From assembly GCF_030818795.1 (NCBI RefSeq), contig NZ_JAUTAY010000001.1, forward strand, positions 1,178,001 through 1,242,000: a stretch of 64,000 nucleotides of DNA, in the 5' to 3' direction. This document shows positions 36,462 to 43,719 of this stretch, in pieces; position 1 is the stretch's first letter, and every line of letters starts with the position of its first letter. This stretch comes from Microbacterium sp. SORGH_AS_0862. Its GTDB lineage: Bacteria > Actinomycetota > Actinomycetes > Actinomycetales > Microbacteriaceae. The notes under the pieces were generated by a model. It saw only the letters and a list, made by a program, of their open reading frames with translations. It did no database searches and was not told where the DNA came from. The translations under genes were made by a program, and so were the position numbers.

Positions 36462-37942
36462 CGCGCGAGGTCGAGGTCGCCATCGTCGGCGCGGGCTTCG
36501 GCGGGCTCGCGATGGCGTCGGCGCTTCGGCGGGCAGGACGGGAGTCGTTCGCCGTGCTCGATCGGGGCAGCTCGGTCGGCGGCACCTGGCGCGACAACAC
36601 GTATCCGGGCGTCGCGTGCGACGTGCCCTCGCACCTCTACGGACTCGCGAACCACCCGTGGCCCGACTGGTCGGGGCTGTTCGCCCGCGGTGACGAGATC
36701 CACCGCTACCTGCAGCACATCGCGGAGGCGGAGCAGCTCGGCGAGCGCCTGCTGCTGGAGACCCCGCTGCAGTCGGCCGCGTGGGACGGCGAGCGCTGGT
36801 CCGTGGAGACCGGACGCGGCGAGGATGTGAGCGCCCGCCGGCTCGTGCTCGCGTGCGGACGACTCACGGAGCCGTCCATCCCCGACATCCCGGGGCTCGA
36901 GAGCTTCGAGGGGCCCCTGTTCCATTCCGCGCGCTGGGATCACACGGCGCCCCTCGCCGGCCGGCGCATCGCCGTGGTCGGCACGGGCGCCTCGGCCGTG
37001 CAGCTGGTGCCAGCGCTCGTCGCACAGGGCGCCGAGGTCGTGCTGTTCCAGCGCACGCCCGCGTGGATCGTGCCGCGGGGCGACGTGGATTACACGGCCG
37101 CCGAGCGGCGCCGCTTCGCGCAGCATCCGGACGAGCTGACCCGGCTGCGCGACCAGCTGTACCGCGAGGGAGAGGAGCGCTTCGCTTCGCGCTCGGGCGA
37201 TGAGGATGCAGCGCGTGCCGCCCGCGCGGTCGCGCTCGCTCATCTCGAGGCACAGGTGACGGATCCGACCCTCCGCCGCGCGCTGACCCCCGACTACGCA
37301 TTCGGCTGCAAGCGCGTGCTGCTGTCGGACGAGTTCTACCCGGCCGTCGCCTCGGATGCGGTCGCGTTCGAGCCGTCGGCGCTCGCGCGCGTGGACGGCG
37401 GCGAGCTGGTCGCCGCATCCGGCGCCCGCTACCGCGCCGACATGCTCGTGCTCGCGACCGGGTTCGCCGCATCCGAGCAGCCGTACGCACCGCTCGTGAC
37501 GGGCGAGGAGGGAACGACGCTCGCCGAGCACTGGGGCGAAGGGATGACCTCGTACGCGTCGACCGTCGTGGCCGGTTTCCCGAACCTGTTCGTCCTCAAC
37601 GGCCCGAACGCCTCACTCGGACACAACTCGTCGCTGCTGATGCTGGAAGCGCAGGCGGAGTACGTCACGCGCTGTCTGGACCGCGCTGGCGACGACGTCC
37701 TGCGGCTCCGTCCGGATGCGGAGAAGGCCTACACCGCCCGCATCGATGCGGCGGCCGCATCCCGCCCCTGGCTCACAGGCGGCTGCGACAACTGGTACGT
37801 CGACGCGCGGTCGGGAAGGCTCACCCTGCTGTGGCCCGACACCGTCGACGCGTTCCGCGCCATGCTGGGTTCCACCGATGGGTCGGAGTTCCTGCCGGCC
37901 CCGCTGCACCGCGACGCGTCGCGGGCGAGAGGAGAGTCATGA
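36458..37942 (+). CDS. Flavin-containing monooxygenase, Baeyer-Villiger type
   Basis: 494-residue FAD/NADPH monooxygenase. Two Rossmann motifs are visible (GAGFGG at residue ~10 and GTGASA at ~172), and the Baeyer-Villiger fingerprint FxGxxxHxxxW reads FEGPLFHSARWDH. GGTWRDNTYPGVACDVPSHLY is the usual BVMO substrate-domain segment. Start overlaps the fbiC stop (ATGA) and its stop overlaps fgd, so it belongs to the F420 operon. Substrate unknown. Confidence 0.92.
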   Translation: MTREVEVAIVGAGFGGLAMASALRRAGRESFAVLDRGSSVGGTWRDNTYPGVACDVPSHLYGLANHPWPDWSGLFARGDEIHRYLQHIAEAEQLGERLLLETPLQSAAWDGERWSVETGRGEDVSARRLVLACGRLTEPSIPDIPGLESFEGPLFHSARWDHTAPLAGRRIAVVGTGASAVQLVPALVAQGAEVVLFQRTPAWIVPRGDVDYTAAERRRFAQHPDELTRLRDQLYREGEERFASRSGDEDAARAARAVALAHLEAQVTDPTLRRALTPDYAFGCKRVLLSDEFYPAVASDAVAFEPSALARVDGGELVAASGARYRADMLVLATGFAASEQPYAPLVTGEEGTTLAEHWGEGMTSYASTVVAGFPNLFVLNGPNASLGHNSSLLMLEAQAEYVTRCLDRAGDDVLRLRPDAEKAYTARIDAAAASRPWLTGGCDNWYVDARSGRLTLLWPDTVDAFRAMLGSTDGSEFLPAPLHRDASRARGES

Positions 37943-38949
37943 CCGTTCCCCTGCGTCTGGGCTACAAGGCCTCGGCCGAGCAGTTCTCCCCCGATCGACT
38001 CGCCGACTTCGCCGTGCTGGCGGAGGAGGTCGGGTTCGACTCGGTCTTCATCTCCGATCATTTCCAGCCCTGGATGCATGAGGGCGGGCATGCTCCGGCG
38101 GCCTTGCCGTGGCTGGGGGCCGTGGGGGCGCGGACCTCGCGGGTGCTGCTGGGTACCAGCGTGCTCACGCCCACGTTCCGCTATCACCCGGCCGTCGTGG
38201 CGCAGGCGTTCGCGACGCTCGGGGTGATGTTCCCCGGCCGCGTGATCCTGGGCGTCGGCACGGGTGAGGCGCTCAACGAGGTGACACTCGGGCTGGACTG
38301 GCCCGATCCGCCCGAACGCTTCCAGCGTCTCAAGGAGGCCATCACCCTCATCCAGAAGCTGTGGGCGGGCGAGCGCGTCACCTACGAGGGCAACTTCTGG
38401 AGTGTGAGCGACGCGACGGTCTACGACCGCCCGACGACGCCCGTGCCGATCTACATCGGTGCGGCGGGACCCGCGGCGACACGTCTGGCCGGGCGCATCG
38501 CCGACGGCTTCATCACGACGAGCGGCAAGGATCCGAAGCTCTACACGGACACGCTCCTCCCAGCCCTCGCCGAGGGCATCGAGAAGGCGGGGCGCTCCAG
38601 CGACGACGTCGACACCCTGATCGAGGTCAAGGTGTCGTACGCCGCCGATCGCGAGACCGCGCTCGAGAAGACGCGCTTCTGGGCTCCGCTGGCGCTCAGC
38701 GCCGAAGAGAAGATGGGCGTCCACGACCCGATCGAGATGCAGCGTCGGGCGGCCGAGCTGCCGATCGAGCGCGCCGCATCCCGCTTCATCGTCTCGACCG
38801 ATCCCGACGAGCACGTCGAGCAGATCGCCCGCTACGTCGACCTCGGCTTCCGGCACCTGGTGTTCCACGACCCGGGTGAGGATCAGGAGCAGTTCTTGCG
38901 CACCTACGGCGAGGAGATCCTTCCGCGTCTGCGCGCACGCTTCGCGTGA
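37939..38949 (+). CDS. fgd: F420-dependent glucose-6-phosphate dehydrogenase
   Basis: Reduces F420 with glucose-6-phosphate, feeding F420H2 to reductases. At 336 residues it equals mycobacterial Fgd1 in length and shares its long conserved stretches: LGYKASAEQF, SDHFQPWMHEGGHAP, TSVLTPTFRYHPAVVAQAF, GVGTGEALNE and FWAPLALSAEEKMGVHDPIEM. The TIM-barrel luciferase-like fold binds F420. Start overlaps the monooxygenase stop (ATGA). The call is strong; a related F420 dehydrogenase with another sugar phosphate is the alternative. Confidence 0.93.
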   Translation: MTVPLRLGYKASAEQFSPDRLADFAVLAEEVGFDSVFISDHFQPWMHEGGHAPAALPWLGAVGARTSRVLLGTSVLTPTFRYHPAVVAQAFATLGVMFPGRVILGVGTGEALNEVTLGLDWPDPPERFQRLKEAITLIQKLWAGERVTYEGNFWSVSDATVYDRPTTPVPIYIGAAGPAATRLAGRIADGFITTSGKDPKLYTDTLLPALAEGIEKAGRSSDDVDTLIEVKVSYAADRETALEKTRFWAPLALSAEEKMGVHDPIEMQRRAAELPIERAASRFIVSTDPDEHVEQIARYVDLGFRHLVFHDPGEDQEQFLRTYGEEILPRLRARFA

Positions 38950-39569
38950 ACCTCGACTGGACGGTCGTCGTCCCGCTGAAGGCGGCGGCATCCGGCAAGT
39001 CACGGCTGGGAGCGAGCACCGAGCTGGTGCGCGCAATCGGTCTCGACACGGTGGCGGCTGCCGCCGCAGTCGCGCGCGTGGTCGTCGTCACGGCGGATCG
39101 ACAGACGGCAGCGGACGCGGCCGCGATCAGCGGCGCGACGGTCGTCGTCGAAGAGGAGCCCGACGGGTTGAACGCGGCGATCGCCCTCGGGATGCCCGCA
39201 TCGGATACGCCTCGCGCGGCGCTGCTCGGCGACCTGCCGGCGCTCCGCCCCGACGACCTCCGCAGAGCACTGGATGCGGCCGCATCCGTCGATCGCGCCG
39301 TGGTGGCAGATGCCGAGGGCACCGGCTCGACCCTGGTCACCGCGCGGGCGGGGGTGGCGTGGCAGAGCGCGTTCGGTGCGGGTTCCCTGGCCCGCCATCT
39401 GGCGCTCGGCTGCGAGCGCCTCGACGTGTCGGAGCACTCCTCCCTGCGCCGCGACGTGGACACGGTCGCGCAGCTCGCGGAGGCTGCCGCGTTGGGTCTC
39501 GGACCTCGCTCCGTTCGGTTCTCCACAGGTAGCGCCCTTTCGCAGGGAGGCCCCCACCGAGAGGCGTAA
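38946..39569 (+). CDS. cofC: 2-phospho-L-lactate / phosphoenolpyruvate guanylyltransferase
   Basis: 207 residues, the FbiD/CofC family that activates phosphoenolpyruvate or phospholactate with GTP for F420 side-chain assembly. WTVVVPLKAAASGKSRLG is the nucleotide-binding opening, and AALLGDLPALRPDDL is the metal-binding loop typical of the family. Start is in a GTGA overlap with fgd. fbiA and fbiB, needed for the remaining steps, are not in the window. Confidence 0.92.
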   Translation: MNLDWTVVVPLKAAASGKSRLGASTELVRAIGLDTVAAAAAVARVVVVTADRQTAADAAAISGATVVVEEEPDGLNAAIALGMPASDTPRAALLGDLPALRPDDLRRALDAAASVDRAVVADAEGTGSTLVTARAGVAWQSAFGAGSLARHLALGCERLDVSEHSSLRRDVDTVAQLAEAAALGLGPRSVRFSTGSALSQGGPHREA

Positions 39570-39570
39570 C

Positions 39571-39984
39571 GTGCCAAAGGTGAGCGACGATTTCATGCGG
39601 GATGCGGACGCGTCCATCGCACGCGTCGAGCAGCAGATCGCGGCTGCCCAGGAGCAGGCGAAGCGCGGTCAGCAGTTCCAGCGCGACGTCGCGGAGGTGC
39701 GCGCCACCGCCAGCTCGCCCCGGCGCGAACTTCGTGTGACGGTCGACGCGTCGGGCCGGTTGCTCGATGCGGACCTGTCGGACGCGGCTATGGAACTCGC
39801 GCCGCAGGCGCTGTCCCGCCTGCTCGTCGACACGGCCCGCGTCGCGCAGCGCCAAGCGGGTGAGCAGGCGGTGCGCATCGCCGCGGAGCTGTTCGGCGAA
39901 CAGGCCGGCGCCACCGAACGGCTGCGCGCCGAGATAGCCGACGCCCTGCCGCAGGGTGGCGGGACGAACGTACGGTGGTCGTGA
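39571..39984 (+). CDS. YbaB/EbfC-family protein of the ESX effector cassette
   Basis: 137 residues from GTG 39571 (a second GTG at 39580 is also possible), one base after cofC. A coiled-coil N-terminus (RDADASIARVEQQIAAAQEQAKRG) is followed by the VTVDASGRLLDADLSD strand pattern of YbaB/EbfC nucleoid proteins. Diverged YbaB paralogues are common beside WXG100 and polymorphic-toxin genes in Actinobacteria, and this one is directly coupled to a T7SS-target-like gene. Role: possible chaperone or DNA-binding accessory (inference). Confidence 0.78.
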   Translation: MPKVSDDFMRDADASIARVEQQIAAAQEQAKRGQQFQRDVAEVRATASSPRRELRVTVDASGRLLDADLSDAAMELAPQALSRLLVDTARVAQRQAGEQAVRIAAELFGEQAGATERLRAEIADALPQGGGTNVRWS

Positions 39985-40301
39985 TGGCCGGTCGCATCGC
40001 CCTCGACGGCGACCTGATCGCCGCGCAGGCCTCCCGGGTAGAACTCGTCGCTTCGGACGTCTCGGTGGCGCGGGACGCGGCAGGCTCCACGAACATGGGC
40101 GGCGGCGCCTTCGGGGTGCTGTGCGCGTTCCTCGTTCCGCCTGCCCAGATCGCGGCCGCGATGGCGCAGCAGGCGATCGGCTCGGCCGAACAGATGCTGC
40201 GTCGGTCGGCGACCGAGCTGCGCGGCGTCGGCGACGACATGGCCTCGTTCGAGGATGACGTGGTCCAGGGGATCAACGCGCTCGGTCAGGGACTCGGTTG
40301 A
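39984..40301 (+). CDS. EspC-like type VII secretion target protein
   Basis: 105-residue, all-alpha protein. ALDGDLIAAQASRVELVASDV and a second helical half resemble the T7SS_ESX_EspC family that partners larger secreted effectors. ATG 39984 shares a base with the previous stop; GTG 39981 (GTGA overlap) is an equally good start. Its stop overlaps the TTG start of the following large toxin-like gene, so it is probably the effector's secretion partner. Confidence 0.7.
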   Translation: MAGRIALDGDLIAAQASRVELVASDVSVARDAAGSTNMGGGAFGVLCAFLVPPAQIAAAMAQQAIGSAEQMLRRSATELRGVGDDMASFEDDVVQGINALGQGLG

Positions 40302-41614
40302 GCACCGCTAACGTGCTGGTGGCGGCGCCCGTCGACACGGCGACGCCGTTCAGCGGCGCGGGCCTGCTCGATTCGGGCAGTCAGCTCGTCGCCGCGGTGG
40401 ATTCGGGATCCTGGGTCGAGGGCGGGCTCGCGGGCGTCGGCTTCGCGATCGATGTGGCCGCGACGGCGATCGACCCGCTGGGCTCCTTGATCGGGGCGGG
40501 CCTCGGCTGGATCATCGACCACCTCGAGCCGCTGAAGGGCTGGCTCAACGACTTCGCGGGCAACGCGGGCGAGGTCGCCGCCTTCGCGCAGACCTGGTCG
40601 AACATCCAGACCCAGCTGGAGACCTCGGCGCAGGAGCTCGCCCATGTGGTCGGTCAGGTCGACGAGATGGCGGGCGAGGCGATGGAGGCCTACCGCCGAT
40701 TCCAGCAGGATGTCGCTCAGCATCTTTCGGGGGCCGCATCCTGGGCAGGGGCGATGTCGACGGGTCTGCAGATGGCCTCGACGATCGTGCAGATCGTGCA
40801 CGATCTCGTCCGCGATGTGCTGTCGCAGCTGGCCGGGGCGATCATCTCGTGGGTCGCCGAACTGGTGGTCACGGTGGGGCTGGCCACGCCCGTCGTCATC
40901 GGGCAGGTCACCACTCGCGTCAGCCAACTGGCCACCACGGTCGGCGAGACGGTGACGAAAGTGCTGCGCTCGTGCAAGAACCTCGGCAAGCTGCTCGACG
41001 ACCTCAAGGGGCTGCTGCAGCGGGCGGGGGATCTGTTCAGCAGCGTGCTGAAGGGCGGCGGCTCGGGGCCTTCGGTGCGCGTGCCGGACGGCCCCGCCAT
41101 CCATGCCCGCGTCGGCGAGCCGCTCTCGCCCGCCGACCTGAAGAGCATGATCGACGAGGGGTATCACGCGTCGATCTTCAGCGACAAGGTCGTGCAGCAT
41201 TACGACCACTCGGCGGCGACGCTCGGTCGGTCGGGCTCGGATGTGTGGGCCATGCCGACCGAGGATGCCGCCAGGATCCACACGCCCGCGCAGGCGGCGC
41301 GCGAGACCGGCATGGCGCCCATGGCGCAGGATGCGTACCTCAACGGCGGCGACATCTACGCCGTGCACTTCCCGGTCGACTCGAGCGAATTGCGCCGCCC
41401 GACGGTCGCGGATCCGGGCGGGTGGGAGCACTTCTACCCCGACCCCACGAACATGAGCACCACGTACGGCCACACCGCGGTCAACACGGGGACGGGCGCG
41501 TACCTGGTGAACTCCACGCGTGAGACGCTCATCGCCGGCGGCGACGCGATGCGCAGCAACGCGGTGCTGACGAAGCTGGAGAATGGAGCGTGGGTGCTCG
41601 TGAGGCGGTATTGA
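40298..41614 (+). CDS. ESX-associated polymorphic toxin-like effector, unknown C-terminal domain
   Basis: 438 residues from a TTG start in a TTGA overlap. Residues ~80-260 are a long helical, WXG/LXG-like targeting region with hydrophobic segments, then a linker with a small Gly-Ser run at about 250-258, then a C-terminal ~180-residue domain (from about VRVPDGPAIHARVGEPLSPA) with AMPTEDAARIHTPAQ, GGDIYAVHFPVDSSELRRP and GAYLVNSTRETLIAGGD segments. This end domain was not matched to any toxin family I know. Two small genes, one SseB-like, follow and are candidate immunity genes. Architecture and context support an effector; the activity is unknown. Confidence 0.72.
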   Translation: MSTANVLVAAPVDTATPFSGAGLLDSGSQLVAAVDSGSWVEGGLAGVGFAIDVAATAIDPLGSLIGAGLGWIIDHLEPLKGWLNDFAGNAGEVAAFAQTWSNIQTQLETSAQELAHVVGQVDEMAGEAMEAYRRFQQDVAQHLSGAASWAGAMSTGLQMASTIVQIVHDLVRDVLSQLAGAIISWVAELVVTVGLATPVVIGQVTTRVSQLATTVGETVTKVLRSCKNLGKLLDDLKGLLQRAGDLFSSVLKGGGSGPSVRVPDGPAIHARVGEPLSPADLKSMIDEGYHASIFSDKVVQHYDHSAATLGRSGSDVWAMPTEDAARIHTPAQAARETGMAPMAQDAYLNGGDIYAVHFPVDSSELRRPTVADPGGWEHFYPDPTNMSTTYGHTAVNTGTGAYLVNSTRETLIAGGDAMRSNAVLTKLENGAWVLVRRY

Positions 41615-41823
41615 GCGCCGCGACGGAGCTCGGGTGCCCGGTGTGCCACGAGGGTGCGTACAGCGGCGGGCAGCCGCGGTTCGTGACGTCGACCTCCCCG
41701 GTCGACCTGCTCTATCGTTGCGAGGTGTGCCGCACGTGGTGGTTCGACAACAGTCGGGGGCTGCGTCCGATGACAGACGAGGAGGCGCGCGAGCGTTTCC
41801 CGAACGAGGTGGGCAATGACTGA
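41611..41823 (+). CDS. Small zinc-ribbon protein, candidate immunity or accessory factor
   Basis: 70 residues from TTG 41611, in a TTGA overlap with the toxin-like gene. Two CxxC pairs, CPVC and CEVC about 30 residues apart (LGCPVCHEG and YRCEVCRTWW), form a treble-clef or zinc-ribbon pattern. No family recognised. It overlaps the SseB-like gene by 8 bases, so all three are co-translated. Confidence 0.68.
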   Translation: MSAATELGCPVCHEGAYSGGQPRFVTSTSPVDLLYRCEVCRTWWFDNSRGLRPMTDEEARERFPNEVGND

Positions 41824-42211
41824 ACCGACCGTCGTCGATCTGGCGATCCTGCAGGCGCGCGAGCAGCGTTTGACGATGCAGACCGTGCTGTGGACGTTCG
41901 CCGCATCCACCGTCTACGCGCCCAGCGGCGGCGACCCCGGCGAGGATTTCCGGGGCTTCCAGCCGGTGTACTACCCGGGGGCCTCCGAGCGCGTGCTGGC
42001 CGTGTTCACCGACCCCGACCTCGCGAGCGAGCTCGACGCCCTCGCGCCGTGGATGGTGACGTTCACCGGTGCCGACCTCATCCGCCGCATGCCGGCAGGC
42101 GAAGGCCTCGTCGTGAACGCGGGCTCGAGCGTCGGCTTCGAGCTTCCCGCAGCGGGCCTCGCCGCCTTCCGCCAGGAGCTGGACGCCGCACGGGGTCTCG
42201 CCCCGTCCTGA
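41816..42211 (+). CDS. SseB-domain protein, candidate immunity protein
   Basis: 131-residue cytoplasmic protein. STVYAPSG, RVLAVFTDPDLASELD, GADLIRRMPAGEGLVVNAGSSVGFEL match the SseB N-terminal domain, which occurs repeatedly as an immunity module next to secreted toxins. Its place directly after the toxin-like gene and zinc-ribbon gene makes an immunity role likely, though unproven. Stop is 20 bases from the convergent mycosin pseudogene. Confidence 0.72.
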   Translation: MTEPTVVDLAILQAREQRLTMQTVLWTFAASTVYAPSGGDPGEDFRGFQPVYYPGASERVLAVFTDPDLASELDALAPWMVTFTGADLIRRMPAGEGLVVNAGSSVGFELPAAGLAAFRQELDAARGLAPS

Positions 42212-42231
42212 CCCGGACGCGGCCCGCGCCG

Positions 42232-43009
42232 CTAAGGGGTCGTTCGGCGTGACCGGTTGCTCCGCCGCACCAGCACCACCGTCACAATCACACCCACCAC
42301 GACCAGTCCGAGCACGCCCACACCGACCCCGATGATCACGGGCAGGAAAGCACCGATCCCGTCCTGCGAGGGCTGACCCGCTGCCGGCGGCGACGCCAAC
42401 GCCGCAGCCGCCTCATCGATGTCCTCCTGCGTCGGCCCGGCCCCTTGTTCAGGAGCGGGTTGACGTCTTCGTACTGTGTCGGGTCTTTGCTCAACGTGTG
42501 CCGCAGCGACGCGACGCCGTAGCCGTACCCGCCGGTGTCGCTGTACTGCACCTCATGATCCTCAGCACCCGTATTGCGGACCACACCGATGACTGAGTTC
42601 AATCCGGCCGGGAAGGCGCCTTCCTTGAAGGTGTCGTTCGGATTACCCGCAACGACGGCACCGACGCATCCGGGACGATCCCCCGTGCTGAGCCCCCGCG
42701 CTCGCAACCGATGAGGTCGGTTCCGTCCCCACACACGCCGACCCCTCAGCGACGGTCAGATCGGCACCCTGGAAGTCCGGCAGATCAGGGTTGATCTGCG
42801 TGTCGACGGCGGCGATCTTCACGCCCTTGCCCGTCCACCCCTCAGCGTGCACATCCGCCACACCGTACGCGTCGTACCACCACTGCCCGTCGTCCGCAGC
42901 GGATGCGGCGGCAGTGGTCGTGCTGCTCAGCACGACCACACCGATCAGCAGCGCGGTCAACGATCAGCAGCGCGGTCAAGATGTGTCCGCGAGACGCTCG
43001 AGTGCGCAT
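42232..43009 (-). pseudogene. Decayed membrane-anchored mycosin (subtilase), paralogue of the gene at 45063-46352
   Basis: Pieces of the mycosin are read in shifted frames: the signal/start region from 43009, the segment DDGQWWYDAYGVADVHAEGW with the Asp motif DTQINPDLP, then SASAGAQHG-like His region, then GNPNDTFKEG, then NTGAEDHEVQYSD and DPTQYEDVNPL, then the C-terminal membrane helix and RRSNRSRR tail to the TAG at 42232. Lesions: a 19-base tandem duplication at 42942-42979, deletions with junctions near 42685, 42660 and 42580 that remove about 170-180 residues (including the catalytic Ser), and a 1-base loss near 42440. It cannot make an active protease. Confidence 0.9.
42942..42979 (-). 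repeat. 19-base tandem duplication in the mycosin pseudogene
   Basis: CGATCAGCAGCGCGGTCAA occurs twice back to back at 42942-42960 and 42961-42979. It lies in the signal-peptide region; without it the frame from ATG 43009 to the subtilase domain would be open. Exact identity of the two units suggests a recent event. Confidence 0.92.
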
Positions 43010-43106
43010 CTCGTCTCCCCCGGAAGAGGTATCGGGGAGCGAACCATTCCGTTCGCTCCCCGATACCGAGTTCAGCCCGCCTCGACGCGGGCTCTCATAT
43101 TGGCAT

Positions 43107-43397
43107 TCAGCGCTGGAACAGTTTCGCCGAGTTGCGGTCGGTCGTGACGTAGTCCTCTGCGATCGACTCAGTCGCCGAGGCGATGCGGGCGAGCACCGTC
43201 TTCATGTGCTCGAACTCCATCGACCAGGCACGCTGCGCGTTGTCGTACGCGACGCGCGCAGCGCCATCCCAGTTGCCGCGGAGACGGTTCGCCTCCTGCT
43301 CGAGGGCGCGCAAGGCGCCCTCGATCCGCTGCGACTCGCGGCGAAGCTCGCCCGCGGATGCGGTCAGTGCCGCCGGAGTGATGCTCAGATCGCCCAT
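43107..43397 (-). CDS. WXG100 family protein with YxxxD signal (pair 2)
   Basis: 96 residues, ESAT-6/CFP-10-like helical hairpin. W43-x-G45 (NWDGAA) is the turn, and Y83-V-T-T-D87 is the YxxxD type VII export signal. It aligns position for position with the protein at 46837 (W43, G45, Y83, D87). It is 1 base from the upstream WXG100 gene, its likely dimer partner. Confidence 0.92.
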   Translation of the reverse strand: MGDLSITPAALTASAGELRRESQRIEGALRALEQEANRLRGNWDGAARVAYDNAQRAWSMEFEHMKTVLARIASATESIAEDYVTTDRNSAKLFQR

Positions 43398-43398
43398 C

Positions 43399-43716
43399 TC
43401 ACGCGCCTCCCATCATCGCGCCCAGGCCACCGATGGTGGACTGGTGCTGCTCCTCGAGAGCGTTCTGCGAACGCTCCGTCGACCGCAGCGCCTCCTCCAG
43501 GTGGACCAGCGTCTGGTTGATCTTCTGCGCGCCCGCCGTCCACGTCTGCATCATCTGCGCGTAGGACTGCGAGGCCTCGCCCTGCCAGATCGACTGGATC
43601 TGGTCGAGTTCGGCGATCACGCGCCGGGTGCTGTCGGCGATGTCGAGATAGGTCGCTGAGACCGCCTCGGCACCGCGCAGCAGCGCTCCCTCTTCTGCGG
43701 AGATCTTCTCGCTCAT
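43399..43716 (-). CDS. WXG100 family protein (pair 2 partner)
   Basis: 105 residues, no YxxxD. W44-x-G46 (SIWQGEA) marks the hairpin turn, and the ends match the protein at 47162: EKISAEEGALLRGAEAV at the start and EEQHQSTIGGLGAMMGGA at the end. So it is the paralogue of that gene after a local duplication. It is coupled to the YxxxD partner at 43107. Confidence 0.92.
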   Translation of the reverse strand: MSEKISAEEGALLRGAEAVSATYLDIADSTRRVIAELDQIQSIWQGEASQSYAQMMQTWTAGAQKINQTLVHLEEALRSTERSQNALEEQHQSTIGGLGAMMGGA

Positions 43717-43719
43717 GTG

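Noticed and set aside
40298..41614. ADP-ribosyltransferase or TNT NADase as the toxin domain
   Set aside because: I could not find the required catalytic pattern in the C-terminal domain, so no enzyme class is assigned.
42336..42960. Two or three short independent genes
   Set aside because: The fragments align in order to the intact mycosin at 45063-46352, so they are pieces of one pseudogene.
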